This document shows positions 1-9,237 of a stretch of 45,806 bases of DNA, one piece after another. Under the pieces are notes generated by a model. That model was given only the letters and a program-made list of their open reading frames with translations. It made no database searches and was not told the origin of the DNA. Within the stretch, counting starts at the first letter, position 1, and each line of letters begins with the position of its first letter. The translations under genes and the position numbers were made by a program. Source of the DNA: Oribacterium sp. (GTDB lineage Bacteria; Bacillota_A; Clostridia; Lachnospirales; Lachnospiraceae); assembly GCA_004554245.1 (NCBI GenBank), contig SFND01000018.1:1-45806 (forward strand), given 5' to 3'.

Positions 1-64
1 CTGAATGTTCGGCCTCGCTATCATCTGGATGGGCTTCAGAGCTCTTTGTGGTAGATGCTTCCAT
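1..64 (-). CDS. Possible 5' end of a protein gene running off the left edge
   Basis: An ATG at 64 (minus strand) opens a frame with no stop to the window edge, 21 codons rich in Ser, Glu, Thr and Ala. This resembles the low-complexity linkers inside neighbouring proteins. There is no good ribosome binding site, only a G-run inside the terminator-like hairpin just upstream. The frame could be chance. If real, it is the next gene of the polysaccharide cluster. Confidence 0.22.
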   Translation of the reverse strand, partial: MEASTTKSSEAHPDDSEAEHS

Positions 65-96
65 ATAGAAACCCCGGCATGCAAGGCAAGCCGGGG
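63..96 (-). terminator. Rho-independent terminator after the large GT2 gene
   Basis: CCCCGGC (72-78) pairs with GCCGGGG (90-96) around an 11-nt loop. On the minus strand it is followed by a T-rich stretch (complement of 63-71). It lies about 27 nt past the stop codon of the glycosyltransferase gene ending at 123. Confidence 0.7.
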
Positions 97-122
97 GGGC
101 ATTTGTCTTCAATTATCTGGTT

Positions 123-2705
123 TTACGACTGGGTGCCGGCGTCGGGGCCGTCCCAGACGATGCCTTTCAGTAGGGCGTAGTGCATGGGTTCGCCGACCTG
201 TTCCTGGGTGAGATCCTTCAGGGCGAAGTTAGCCTTTCGGAAGGTGAGTGCCGGGCTGTAGTACGGGTCGCCGTCGCGGAGGATGTCCTTCCAGGTGGTG
301 CCGAAGGTGAGGATTTCGGAGTGGAAGCGGGCGAGCTTCTCCGGGGTGTCTTCCATGCCGCGGGACTTCGATTCGTAGTGGTAGAACTTCGCGTATGGGT
401 TATACACGACGAGCTTTGAGTAGTCCTGGATGCACTTCGCACGGTGCATGTAGCTGAGATCCGAGTCGTGGGTGCGTACGAAGGCGGCACCGGCGATGCC
501 GCCCATGCCCATGATCACGCCGGCGTGCTGAATGTCTTCGTCCGGGTACAGGAGGCGTGCGCCGCAGATGCCGACGTCTTCGCGCTGTACGTAGCCGATC
601 ATCTCATCGATGGAATCCGGGTCGATCTCCTCGATGTCGTTGTTCAGGAAGAGGAGATACTGGCCGTGCGTGAACTCAACGCCGTAGTTGTTGATCGCGG
701 AGTAGTTGAACGGACCGTCCCACTTCACGACCTTCACAACCGGCTGCAGAAGAACCGATGCCGCTGCGCTGTGATAAGCCGATACCTGGGCCGGATGCGA
801 TACTGCGGAGCTCGATTCCGCAGTCGACGCAGCGGATGTGGTCGAAGTTTCCGAAGTACTCAGCGCACCGCTGGTCGCCGGATCCACGAAATCTGCCGGA
901 AGCTCTTCCGGGAAGCGGTTCTTCAGTTCCTCATAGTACTTCCAGGTTTCTGCCTGATCCGAGTTGTTCTCGACGATGATGAACTCGAGGTTTTTATAGT
1001 TTCCGGCGGCGAGTGAGGTGATGGCCTTATCGAGATCGGCGCTGTGGTCCTTATTCGGGATCACGACGGAGATCAGCGGCTGCTGATTTTCGTAGATCGG
1101 ATGGTAGAAGCCGTAGGTGATGCCCTGCTCGACCTTCTTTACCGGGAGGCCAATGCGCTTGCAGTGGTCGTACACGGCACGTGCGCCGGCTTCGAAGGCG
1201 TAGAGCTTCGCTTCCGGGTGCTGCGCGGTGGACGCCTGGTGTGCGCGCCAGTGGTACAGCACCATCGGGATATGGATGATGTTGCTGCTCGTGAAGCGGC
1301 CCTGGCGGAGAAGCTCCTGATCAAGCGAGTTCAGCGCCGCGGCGAGGGCCGGCTGCGCACTCTCCTTCGGCTCAACATCGACCTCCGTAGCTGCTGTCTG
1401 GTCATCGACGCCAGCCTTAGTCGAAGCAACGACGCTACTCCGCTGTGGGCCCGTGACTGCGTTTCCGGCGGAAGCATTGGCGAAGGAAACAAGGCGGGCC
1501 TGCTCCATCGCCTGGGCTTTTTCGGTGGCGCGGAGGATGAGGTCGTAGTCCTGGGCACCGTCGTAGGCGCTACGCTCGTAGATTTTCTGGCCGTCGGCAG
1601 CGGTCTCAGCGATGGCGTCAAGGAGGCGGCGGCGGGCGACGAAGAGGTGGCAGATGTAATTCACAGAGCGGAGCAGGTCCGGGTTGAAGTCGGTCTTGAA
1701 GTGCGGCTCGAAGTAGTAGATGTCCTCGAAGTCGACCTTATCCTCGTCGGAATAGAGGACCTGGACGTCCGGGTGGGCGTTGATCGCGCGGACGCACTCA
1801 TAGAGGGCCTGCGGCTCGAGCTCGTCGTCATGGTCGGCGAGGACGATGAAGTCCCCGGTCGCCATGCGGATCGCGGCGTTGGTATTCTCCGCGATGCCGA
1901 GGTTCTCCGTGAGGGTCTCATAGCGGAAGCGGCTGTCTGCGGCGGCGTACTCGGCGAGGACCTCCTGCGGTGTACGGCCCTGTGCCGGGTCGTGCTGGAT
2001 CTTCGCGTACGGGGTCGCGTCTACGAGGCAGACCTCAAACGTCGGGTAGGTCTGCTCCCGGATCGAGTCGAGCATGCGGCGGAGGAACTTCTCCGGGGTC
2101 GCGTAAACCGGAATCACGATGGAGAAGGTCGGCTGCATCGCGAAATCAGCGGCACTCTCCCGCTGCTTCGCGAGCTCCTCGTCAGTGATGCGGACCTTCT
2201 TATACCACTCGTTATAGTCGTAGTCGTCCTGGATGTTCTGGATCTTGTGGACAGATTTCTTAAAGAGGGCGCGGAGGCCGTGCTTCTGGAAGTACTCCCA
2301 GGCCACCTCGACGGTCTCCCAGTGGAACAGTGCGAGGAGCTTCTCGCGTTTCCGGTGGGCGACGGAGTTAAACTCCTCGAGGATGTGGTCGGTGAACTTC
2401 ACGCGCTTCGTCTGGCCGTCGGCCTGCAGCACGAGGATGCGGGTCTCGCCCTGTGCGTACGGGGTGTGCACGTCGAAGCCGAGGTCGCGCTGAAGCGCTC
2501 CGTGGGCCTTCACGACATCGCCGAAAAAGGCATTGACCACCTCATCACGGCGTACAGAGGACACGGTCGTGCCCGGGACAGGTTTTCCTGCCTGATCCAC
2601 GACCGTGAGCTTCACTTCTTCTTCTGGATTTGAGCCGAAGGCCCAGCCCTGGAGCATGAGTTCGCCCTCACGCGCCAGCGCGATATCTACTTTAAATCGT
2701 AACAT
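123..2705 (-). CDS. Two-domain family 2 glycosyltransferase (rhamnan/O-antigen type)
   Basis: This 860-residue protein has an N-terminal region (about 1-185) and two GT2 domains. The first starts near residue 193 (FSIVIPVY) and has DHDDE near 291 and the acceptor-side DGAQDYDL near 382. The second starts near 544 (PLISVVIPNKD) and has LFLNNDIEE near 686. Such proteins extend surface polysaccharides from nucleotide sugars in the cytoplasm. Two Ser/Ala/Thr-rich inserts (about 405-462 and 610-652) interrupt the domains. In the second domain the segment normally found between the MHR...QDYS region and VYNPYAKFYHYES is missing (junction near residue 766, DNA about 410). That segment normally carries the ND-x-DFC catalytic region, so the second domain may be inactive. 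The gene is last in its operon, 15 nt after the upstream GT2 gene. ATG start; the Shine-Dalgarno is modest (AAGGAAAT). Confidence 0.88.
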   Translation of the reverse strand: MLRFKVDIALAREGELMLQGWAFGSNPEEEVKLTVVDQAGKPVPGTTVSSVRRDEVVNAFFGDVVKAHGALQRDLGFDVHTPYAQGETRILVLQADGQTKRVKFTDHILEEFNSVAHRKREKLLALFHWETVEVAWEYFQKHGLRALFKKSVHKIQNIQDDYDYNEWYKKVRITDEELAKQRESAADFAMQPTFSIVIPVYATPEKFLRRMLDSIREQTYPTFEVCLVDATPYAKIQHDPAQGRTPQEVLAEYAAADSRFRYETLTENLGIAENTNAAIRMATGDFIVLADHDDELEPQALYECVRAINAHPDVQVLYSDEDKVDFEDIYYFEPHFKTDFNPDLLRSVNYICHLFVARRRLLDAIAETAADGQKIYERSAYDGAQDYDLILRATEKAQAMEQARLVSFANASAGNAVTGPQRSSVVASTKAGVDDQTAATEVDVEPKESAQPALAAALNSLDQELLRQGRFTSSNIIHIPMVLYHWRAHQASTAQHPEAKLYAFEAGARAVYDHCKRIGLPVKKVEQGITYGFYHPIYENQQPLISVVIPNKDHSADLDKAITSLAAGNYKNLEFIIVENNSDQAETWKYYEELKNRFPEELPADFVDPATSGALSTSETSTTSAASTAESSSAVSHPAQVSAYHSAAASVLLQPVVKVVKWDGPFNYSAINNYGVEFTHGQYLLFLNNDIEEIDPDSIDEMIGYVQREDVGICGARLLYPDEDIQHAGVIMGMGGIAGAAFVRTHDSDLSYMHRAKCIQDYSKLVVYNPYAKFYHYESKSRGMEDTPEKLARFHSEILTFGTTWKDILRDGDPYYSPALTFRKANFALKDLTQEQVGEPMHYALLKGIVWDGPDAGTQS

Positions 2706-2720
2706 GATATTTCCTTTATA

Positions 2721-3695
2721 TTATTTTGAGGCGTCCGCCATACCGCCGATCATCGCGTCCTCCGGGAAGTTCAGGCGCTCCTCCTCGACGACGAGCGGGC
2801 GACGCATGACGCGCTGGTTGATGCTCAGGATGTACTCGCCGAGCAGGCCGATGAAGAAGATCTGCACGGAACCGAGGAAGAGCATGCCGATGAGCATCGG
2901 GGCCATGCCGGCCGGGAAGCGATCCCACCAGATGAGCTTCATGACGAGGTAAATGATGGCGATCAGCATGCTGATGCCGCTGCAGGCGGCACCGAAGAAC
3001 ACCGCCATACGGAGGCCGACCTTCGTGTAGCTCGTGAAGCCGAGCATCGCGGCGTCGTACAGGGTGTAGAGGTTGTTGTGTGTGATGCCGGCGCGGCGCT
3101 TCGGCTGGGTATATGGAATTTCCTTCCGGTGGAAGCCGAGCTCGGCGACGATGCCACGCAGGAACGGGGTCGGGTCGTTCAGCTGCCGCATGACGTCGAT
3201 GAAGGCGTGGTCGTAGAGACCGAAGCCGGTGAACTGCGCGATCTGGTCGACGGAGGACATCTTCTTTATGAGCTTGTAGTAGAGGCCGCGGAGGGCGTAC
3301 ATGAGCGGATTTTCCTTCGAGTGGGTCTTCACGCCGATGGCGATCTTATAGCCCTCCTCCCAGGCTGCGACGAACTGCGGGATCATCTCGACCGGGTCCT
3401 GGAAGTCGGCGGCCATGAGGATCGTGGCGTCGCCGGTGGACTGCAGCATCGCGTAGTACGGGCTGTTGAACTGGCCGAAGTTCTTCGCATTGAAGATGGC
3501 CTTCACCTGCGGGTCCTGTGCGCAGAGACCGCGGATCAGCGCGCGCGTCTCGTCGTGGGAATCGTTGTCGATGTAGAGGAGCTCGTAGCGGTACTGAGAG
3601 AGGTCGGAAGCGAACATGCTCCGAAGGGCCTCGTAGAGCGGAACGACGTTCTCCTGCTCGTTATAGCATGGAATGACGATGCTGATGGTTTTCAA
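2721..3695 (-). CDS. Membrane-anchored GT2 glycosyltransferase (GtrB / dolichol-phosphate-mannose synthase-like)
   Basis: The protein is 324 residues from the chosen TTG start at 3695, which has AGGAG at 3704-3708, 8 nt upstream, and begins with the GT2 opening KTISIVIPCYNEQENV. A longer frame from 3779 has no comparable ribosome binding site. The domain has the family signature with a DFQDP motif and a C-terminal pair of transmembrane helices (around VGLRMAVFFGAACSGI and LIGMLFLGSVQIFFIGLLGE), as in GtrB, which transfers a sugar to undecaprenyl phosphate. It probably supplies a lipid-linked sugar to the pathway of the downstream two-domain GT2. It is first in a two-gene operon, with about 1 kb of non-coding DNA upstream containing a 26-bp triplication and an AT-rich island. 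Confidence 0.88.
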   Translation of the reverse strand: MKTISIVIPCYNEQENVVPLYEALRSMFASDLSQYRYELLYIDNDSHDETRALIRGLCAQDPQVKAIFNAKNFGQFNSPYYAMLQSTGDATILMAADFQDPVEMIPQFVAAWEEGYKIAIGVKTHSKENPLMYALRGLYYKLIKKMSSVDQIAQFTGFGLYDHAFIDVMRQLNDPTPFLRGIVAELGFHRKEIPYTQPKRRAGITHNNLYTLYDAAMLGFTSYTKVGLRMAVFFGAACSGISMLIAIIYLVMKLIWWDRFPAGMAPMLIGMLFLGSVQIFFIGLLGEYILSINQRVMRRPLVVEEERLNFPEDAMIGGMADASK

Positions 3696-3902
3696 AATCT
3701 TATCTCCTAACGTGAAGGTGATTTGTGTGGGCGCGGGCCGCCGCTGTCGCGACATACAGCACGACCATGACGGATGCATGGTGGCTGGCGGGCACGCAAG
3801 GGCCGGGGCGCGAGGGCACTATACCTGGCTCAAGGCGGTAAACCGCGGGCACGCGGGCCCGAATCTTATCTATATTACACTCTATGGGTGAAGGTGGCAA
3901 GA

Positions 3903-3980
3903 TTTGGGACGGGATTTATATGCGGAGGTTTGGGATGGGATTTATATACGGAGGTTTGGGATGGGATTTATATACGGAGG
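3903..3980. repeat. 26-bp tandem repeat, three copies, upstream of the GT2 operon
   Basis: Copies lie at 3903-3928, 3929-3954 and 3955-3980. Copies 2 and 3 are identical; copy 1 differs at two positions. Each contains GGGATTTATAT followed by CGGAGG. On the minus strand each copy offers a TATAAAT-like box about 210-290 bp before the GT2 start, so copy number could change promoter spacing. The rest of 3696-4180 shows no gene I can support. Confidence 0.85.
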
Positions 3981-4179
3981 TTCAAACTTCGTATCCGGTC
4001 AGCCTGGGTGAAGCTATCTGGAGAAAAGGGAAGCAGAATGATCATACTTGCCCTTTTGTTTTGCTGGATGTGCGTTGGTTTCTCTGCATTTGACGCTGCC
4101 GCGCGAGCATACGGACCGATTTTCAGGTGATTATGGCGCGCGGCCCGGAAATTTTCGCTGGCGAACCGGGCGAAATAGA

Positions 4180-4620
4180 TGAAAATCGACGATGCTATCT
4201 AATAACTGGCGGATTATAAAATAGTGGATATTATTAACATCATTTATCATTTTGTGCACAGTGCTAAAAATATCCATTATTTCATAATCGGGCACATATT
4301 GGATAGTTTTCTGTAAAATCATACATACGCATATAAGCGTACCATCCAATTTGCCTGGATTTTTCAAATAGTAGATATGTATTTCGGGCTCCAGAGAAGA
4401 ATTGTTATAAGCAGATATCCAATTAACCTTTATTTATAAAATACTGGATACTCGAGCCCGGATTCCTCTTTTGAAATAAGGCTTTTCATATCCAGTATTT
4501 TCAAAATCGCCTAAGAGTGGATATTTTCCAGTCATCTTCGACCATTCCAGCCTAGAAACATAGCCATTATTTTCAAAATTAAGCCATATTGGATAGGAAT
4601 CGTATTAAAGCGTTTATCAT
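4180..4620. repeat. AT-rich repeat island 1
   Basis: A gene-free AT-rich stretch in otherwise GC-rich DNA, filled with GGATA/TATCC motifs beside TTTTCAAAAT-type stretches in both orientations. The conserved element (about 4180-4352, minus orientation) contains TACGCTTATATGCGTA (complement of 4325-4341). It matches the element at 12884-13057 without indels. The right part (4430-4610) holds further degenerate motif copies. The remaining bases to 4730 show nothing recognisable. Confidence 0.8.
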
Positions 4621-4730
4621 GCCTGCAGTTGAAGTTTTCCTGCTCCGCCCAGCCTGAGAAACTTGGCGGTTATCTTTGTAATCCACTTTTACATCTGATC
4701 GGTGTCACTGCTTCCATCGCCCACCGCACC

Positions 4731-6203
4731 TTACATTTTCACAGCAATCTTGATGGCTTTTCGTTCTTTCATGTCGTCGATGGCCTGGGCGATCTGGTCG
4801 AGGCCGTCGTAGTGCTCCGTGATGAAGATGGACGGATGCACGCCGCTCTCCTGCACGATCTGCATCACGTGTTCGAGGTTCTGGCGTCCGCCCCTGCTCA
4901 GAGAGAACTTCAGGGTTTTCCCTGCCATGCCACGACCGATGGAAAACTTCGGTATCTGGATGCTGTCGATGTTGTCGTTCAGCGTCACGGTGTATGCTTT
5001 CCTGAGCACGTCGCCTGCAGCCTGTGTTTCTGCTTCGACAGCTGCGGCGGTGCTGGTGAGGTAGGTTTCGGCGCTGTTCATGGCTTCGAGGGTTTTCAGC
5101 TCGCCGCCCTGGGTGTCGAGGTCGGCACCGTAGTACATGACGTTCGAGACGACGCCGGTGCCGTACTTCACCATGTCGATGGCCTGCGGAAAGGCGAGGT
5201 CATCGCCACCGCAGATGAGGACCTTATCCGCGCCCTTCGTCTGTGTCTTCGTGAGGACGTAGTTCACGACGGGCGAGCCGGTGGAATTTGCGAGCGGATG
5301 CATGCCCTGTGGAAGCGGACAATGCAGGCGGCGATAGTTCAGCACTTCGATGTGACAGCCTGACTGCGCATGGGCCTGACTCTGACTTCCGCCCGAAGCG
5401 GCTGAAGCACAATCTGGCGACACGGCGTCCGGCACTGTAGCTGCGCAGTCTGGCGACACGGCGTTCGCATGCTGCTCTCTTCCATCTTCTGCTGCCATAG
5501 AAGGGCTGGTGACGTCACCGCCCGCCGGAACTTCCGGAACGCCGTGTGCCGACATCGCTGGGGCGAAGTCACTCATCGACTCGGCGATGCGGACGTTCTC
5601 CGGGCGGGAGCCGACGGCGTAGATCGTGCGGGCACCGGCGAGCTTCGCGCCGAGGATGGCGGCGAGGCCGATGGCCCCGATGCCCATCACGACGACGGTG
5701 TCGCCTGGCTTGACGCCGGCTTCTTCGACCGCGGTGAAGCCGGTCTGGAGGACGTCAACGCACATGAGGGCGTCCTCGAGCGTGAGGCCGTCCGGGATGT
5801 GTGCGAGGTTTCGGTCCGCGTACGGAAGGTAGAACAGCTCCTGGAAGGCACCGTCGATGGTGTTTCCGAGCATGTGGGCGCTGAAATTATGGCCCGCATG
5901 TGCATAGTTCTCCTCGACGTCCGGCTGACTCCAGTCCGGGGTGATCGCGGATACGGCGACGACATCGCCGACGTGGAAATCCGTCACTTCCGCGCCGACT
6001 TCCTCGACCCGGGCGATGACCTCATGACCGAGCGTCAGGTCCGGGCGCTTCGGGCTGCCCTGCCAGATGGTATGGACGTCCGAGGTGCATGGCGAGACGA
6101 GCAGCGGCTTCAGCAGCGCGCCATGCGCGTCTATAAGCGTCGGCCGCTCCTTCTCGATGTAGGCGATATTTCCTTTTCCTTTCAGCACCAGTGCTTTCAT
6201 CAT
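4731..6203 (-). CDS. Zinc-dependent secondary-alcohol-type dehydrogenase (MDR family) with inserts
   Basis: This 490-residue medium-chain dehydrogenase resembles the clostridial NADP-dependent isopropanol dehydrogenase: IEKERP, SPCTSDVHT, TLGHE, TPDW and a CVDVLQTGF segment. The catalytic-zinc ligand set is visible as C39, H60, E61 and D150. The Rossmann motif GIGAIG (about 174-179) is followed by GSRP (198-201), the segment that in that family favours NADP(H). It should oxidise or reduce a secondary alcohol/ketone; within this sugar cluster a modified sugar is possible (inference). The fold is interrupted after residue 210 by about 75 Ala/Ser-rich residues, including an internal 36-bp duplication near 5413/5449, and by a shorter insert near 292-311. 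Normal members are about 350 residues. Tandem ATGs (6203, 6200) follow AAGGAA; either may start. It follows the methyltransferase gene after a 218-nt gap. Confidence 0.88.
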   Translation of the reverse strand: MMKALVLKGKGNIAYIEKERPTLIDAHGALLKPLLVSPCTSDVHTIWQGSPKRPDLTLGHEVIARVEEVGAEVTDFHVGDVVAVSAITPDWSQPDVEENYAHAGHNFSAHMLGNTIDGAFQELFYLPYADRNLAHIPDGLTLEDALMCVDVLQTGFTAVEEAGVKPGDTVVVMGIGAIGLAAILGAKLAGARTIYAVGSRPENVRIAESMSDFAPAMSAHGVPEVPAGGDVTSPSMAAEDGREQHANAVSPDCAATVPDAVSPDCASAASGGSQSQAHAQSGCHIEVLNYRRLHCPLPQGMHPLANSTGSPVVNYVLTKTQTKGADKVLICGGDDLAFPQAIDMVKYGTGVVSNVMYYGADLDTQGGELKTLEAMNSAETYLTSTAAAVEAETQAAGDVLRKAYTVTLNDNIDSIQIPKFSIGRGMAGKTLKFSLSRGGRQNLEHVMQIVQESGVHPSIFITEHYDGLDQIAQAIDDMKERKAIKIAVKM

Positions 6204-6421
6204 CTTCGTTCCTTTTCATCTTGATATACATCACCATTCAGACAGAAAACAGGTCCAGGAAATACTTAGGAATATCAAGCCAAATGCTGCTCAGACTTCC
6301 CGAAGCTCTGGTAGCTGAACGGGAACCTGATGTCACAAACTGCCAGATTCTCATCCATATGACATTATGTATTTCACAATCTCTATTCTGAGCGATGCTT
6401 GGACATGAAGTATCAAACTGT

Positions 6422-7684
6422 TTAACGGTACTCTTCGATCCGGTCCGTGCGGAGCACGAGGATGCGGACATTTTCGTCGAAGCGTTCGCGGATGATGCCA
6501 GCGATTTCGTCGGTGTAGCCCGGGGCGACGATGAGGATCTCGTCGACCGGGTGAGCGACGGCGTAATCCGGGGCCACGATCGGGATGTGGGAGGCCGGCG
6601 AGAAGCGGCCCTGCTTGAACGGGGCGGAGTCGATGATATACTCTACTCTTCCGCTGAGTTTCGTGGTGGCGGCGAGGGTGAAGCCCTGGTGGCTCGCACC
6701 CCAGATGGCCATGGTCCGATGACTCTCCGAGAGGTGGTCGATGTGTGCATTGACCGAGGCAGAGAGACGGTCGTAGCTGTCGCGCAGGGCGGACACGTCG
6801 ATGAGGCGACCGCTGTAGTGGAGCTCGCTGAGCTCGTCCGGGTCGGCCTTCCGTACGATGGCCTCGATCGTGTCACGGTTCACGAGGTCCATGCTGAGAA
6901 GCTCGAAGCCGCAGTCCTGCAAGAGCTTCTGGAGCGTGAACTCGGTGTAGTTCGCGATGTGGTCGCGCAGCAGCTCGTAGTAGCCGTTGTAACGGAGGAT
7001 GTACTCGAAGCTCGGGACGGTGATGAGACCGAGGGCCTGCGGCTTCAGGTTGCGTCCGATGTTCCGGAGCATGTCGCACGGGTCCGGCTGATGCTCGAGG
7101 AAGTTAAACTGCACGAAGGCGTCAAATGGGCCCTCCGGGTAGCGCACATCGCCGGTCGCGAAGCCCTCGTAGACGCGGTACTTTTTATCGGCAACAGCAT
7201 TGGCCTCCTCGACGAGGGACGGCTTATGCTCGAGTCCGACGAGGTGGAGCGGGGCGGCGTTCGGCTGACCGGACAGGGGATCACGCGCCTGGTCGCGGGC
7301 GAGCGCAGCGGCACCTTCCGGGTCCTCCGCGAGATTCTGCCACATGCGGAGGAACTCACCGCGGCCACAGCCGACTTCCACGATGCGGCGACCGTGGATG
7401 TGGTGCTCCTGCATGGCAGTCAGGAGGCGCGCGTACTCCTCGTGACGGAGGCGCGTCATGGTGCGGGTGCCACCGCCGGCGCGGATGACGTCACGATAAT
7501 AGTCGACCGGCTCGGTGTCAAACTGGACGAGGCCGCAGGACGGGCACTGGCAGAGGGTGAGGCTCAGCGGATGGTCCTCCGCGAGCTCCGACGCTGCCGG
7601 GATGTTCTGCGCACTCGTCGGCATGTCGTCGAGGGTCATCAGCGGCGACAGTGCGTGGCCGCAGGCGATACAAGTCATGTTCAT
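6422..7684 (-). CDS. Zinc-finger SAM-dependent C-methyltransferase
   Basis: The 420-residue protein has the three-part layout of sugar C-methyltransferases. An N-terminal zinc-binding domain has C5-C8 and C47-C50. A class I SAM fold has VEVGCGRGE at about 102-110. A C-terminal half has GASHQGFTLAAT and a PDYAVAHPVDEILIVAPGY region. Family members such as NovU/TylC3 methylate C3 or C5 of dTDP-keto-deoxysugars. A short Ala/Pro-rich insert sits at about 121-146. ATG start with AAAGGA 7 nt upstream. It lies between the epimerase and dehydrogenase genes, which supports a role in making a branched or methylated sugar. Confidence 0.88.
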   Translation of the reverse strand: MNMTCIACGHALSPLMTLDDMPTSAQNIPAASELAEDHPLSLTLCQCPSCGLVQFDTEPVDYYRDVIRAGGGTRTMTRLRHEEYARLLTAMQEHHIHGRRIVEVGCGRGEFLRMWQNLAEDPEGAAALARDQARDPLSGQPNAAPLHLVGLEHKPSLVEEANAVADKKYRVYEGFATGDVRYPEGPFDAFVQFNFLEHQPDPCDMLRNIGRNLKPQALGLITVPSFEYILRYNGYYELLRDHIANYTEFTLQKLLQDCGFELLSMDLVNRDTIEAIVRKADPDELSELHYSGRLIDVSALRDSYDRLSASVNAHIDHLSESHRTMAIWGASHQGFTLAATTKLSGRVEYIIDSAPFKQGRFSPASHIPIVAPDYAVAHPVDEILIVAPGYTDEIAGIIRERFDENVRILVLRTDRIEEYR

Positions 7685-7835
7685 ATATAAGTCCTTTCAT
7701 CGGTCATAAGCATGCACTTTTCGAATTTTCGTCACCTGGAAATCTACATCATCGTAGCAGTTCAGGTAGTGAGGATCCGAATGGACGGCAACACATCATC
7801 AAATAAATGTTAAAAGTGGATGCAGCATCCGTGGC

Positions 7836-9089
7836 TCATGATTCTGAGCCTTCTTCCCGCATCGTCTTTAGGAGCATGCCGATGCCGGCTTCGAAGGAGA
7901 TTTCCTGGTGGAAGCCAAGGCGCTGGAGCTTGAGGATCTCCGGTGACATGTTCGCGGCGCCCTCTGCGTTGTTCGCGCGGGTACCGAAGCGGAGCTCCGC
8001 GCCAGTTAGGGTTACGCCAGCGGCGGTGTCGGTGGTCTGCCCGCCCGCGGTTACGGCTTGGGTTGCGCCAGCGGCGGTCGTCGCGTCCCCGTCCGCCGTC
8101 GTATCCGCATTTGCGGCGAAGCGGGCGGCAATGGCGTTCATGGCGATGACGTACTTTTTCAGCATGCGGGAATCGGAGCCGGCGATGTCATAGATGCCGG
8201 TGCGGGTGTCCTCGGAGCTGAGCAGGATACGGATCGCGCGGGCGAGGTCATGAACCTCGAGGTAGTTCCAGCGCTGCTCGCACGGGCCGAGGGTGACGGC
8301 TTCGTGGCGGAGGGCGGCGCGAAGCACGGTGTTCACGAGGCTCGTTTCATGGTCACCGCTGCCGTACACGCTGTAGATGCGCATATGGATAAACTGCATC
8401 GGCGCGTCGTCGTAGATTTCCGAGAGGAGGCTCTGCTCGGTCGCCCAGCGGCCGAAACTGAGCTTCGCCTTTCCGTAGGGACTCACCGGCAGGGGAACGC
8501 GATGATTGCCGCGGCCATACTCTGCCTGGGAGCCGGCGAAGAGGAACTTCCGCGCACCGAGCAGCTTCGCGTAGAGGTAGGCCTTCTTCGCGTTCTGGAT
8601 GTTCTCGATCTGGATGTTCGTGTCGCTGCGGCCCGCGGAGCCGACACCGTCCCACGCGAAGTGGATCCACGCATCGATGAGGGGCGCGGCATCGTCGGCC
8701 AATGCAGGCAACGGCAGGTGGGTGGCGGACGGCGGTGCAGTGACGGCAGGCGCAGAGCTGCGAGCAGGAACCGCCACCGCGGCCTGCATGGCGGCTGCCG
8801 TGCCGGAATGGCCGGCAGGCTCGGCGCTGCAGTCAGGGGTCGCCGGCGCCTGATCCAGGCCCAGCACCTCCGCGTAGTGTGTTTCGCCGAGCTCGGCTTC
8901 CGGAAGCTCACTCAGGTCGAGAAGGACGGTCCGATACGTCGGATACGCGCTGATGCCATGCGCATCGAGCTCCTGCGCGCGCCGGCTGCCCGGGCGCACC
9001 GCGCCGATGACCTCATGGCCCTCCTGAAGCAGAAGCTTCGCAGTATACAGTCCCAGAAAACTGGTGGCACCCGTGATAAGCACTCGCAC
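7836..9089 (-). CDS. NAD-dependent epimerase/dehydratase (extended SDR), GTG start
   Basis: The 417-residue protein opens with the extended-SDR nucleotide motif ITGATSFLG (5-13). It has the catalytic set S187 (AGSQAEYG), Y205 and K209 (SPYGKAK). It should act on an NDP-sugar as epimerase, dehydratase or 4-ketoreductase; the substrate cannot be read from the sequence. Two Ala/Thr/Pro-rich inserts (about 77-137 and 330-375) enlarge it from the usual 300-330 residues, and the second is built of GCCAGCGGCGGT-type duplications near 8000-8080. The GTG start at 9089 has AAGGAG 7 nt upstream. It follows the ThDP gene by 148 nt. Confidence 0.87.
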   Translation of the reverse strand: MRVLITGATSFLGLYTAKLLLQEGHEVIGAVRPGSRRAQELDAHGISAYPTYRTVLLDLSELPEAELGETHYAEVLGLDQAPATPDCSAEPAGHSGTAAAMQAAVAVPARSSAPAVTAPPSATHLPLPALADDAAPLIDAWIHFAWDGVGSAGRSDTNIQIENIQNAKKAYLYAKLLGARKFLFAGSQAEYGRGNHRVPLPVSPYGKAKLSFGRWATEQSLLSEIYDDAPMQFIHMRIYSVYGSGDHETSLVNTVLRAALRHEAVTLGPCEQRWNYLEVHDLARAIRILLSSEDTRTGIYDIAGSDSRMLKKYVIAMNAIAARFAANADTTADGDATTAAGATQAVTAGGQTTDTAAGVTLTGAELRFGTRANNAEGAANMSPEILKLQRLGFHQEISFEAGIGMLLKTMREEGSES

Positions 9090-9163
9090 GATGATTTCTC
9101 CTTCTTACTGATCTTCTGGTTTTTCACAAAACCAGGAGAATTCTGATTTCAGCATTACTGCAT

Positions 9164-9201
9164 CCCACAAAACCCTTCGTTTGTCAACCGAGGGGCGTTT
9201 T
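9164..9201 (-). terminator. Possible weak terminator or attenuator between ThDP and epimerase genes
   Basis: On the minus strand, CCCCTCG and CGAAGGG form an imperfect stem followed by TTTTG, 37 nt past the ThDP stop. The stem has a bulge, so partial termination is likelier than a complete stop. Confidence 0.35.
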
Positions 9202-9237
9202 CCTCCCAAAATCTAATGTCAATCCAGCCGAACTCAC

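Noticed and set aside
1044..2633. Plus-strand open frame of 529 codons
   Set aside because: It lies entirely opposite the glycosyltransferase gene, which has clear GT2 motifs. It is a by-product of high GC and codon bias.
3774..4130. Plus-strand open frame of 118 codons across the 26-bp repeats
   Set aside because: Its content follows the tandem repeat; no supported start and no family resemblance.
9137..9151. Fifteen-base match between the epimerase leader and the 30-bp repeat near 16693
   Set aside because: A few AT-rich 15-mer matches are expected by chance in 46 kb.
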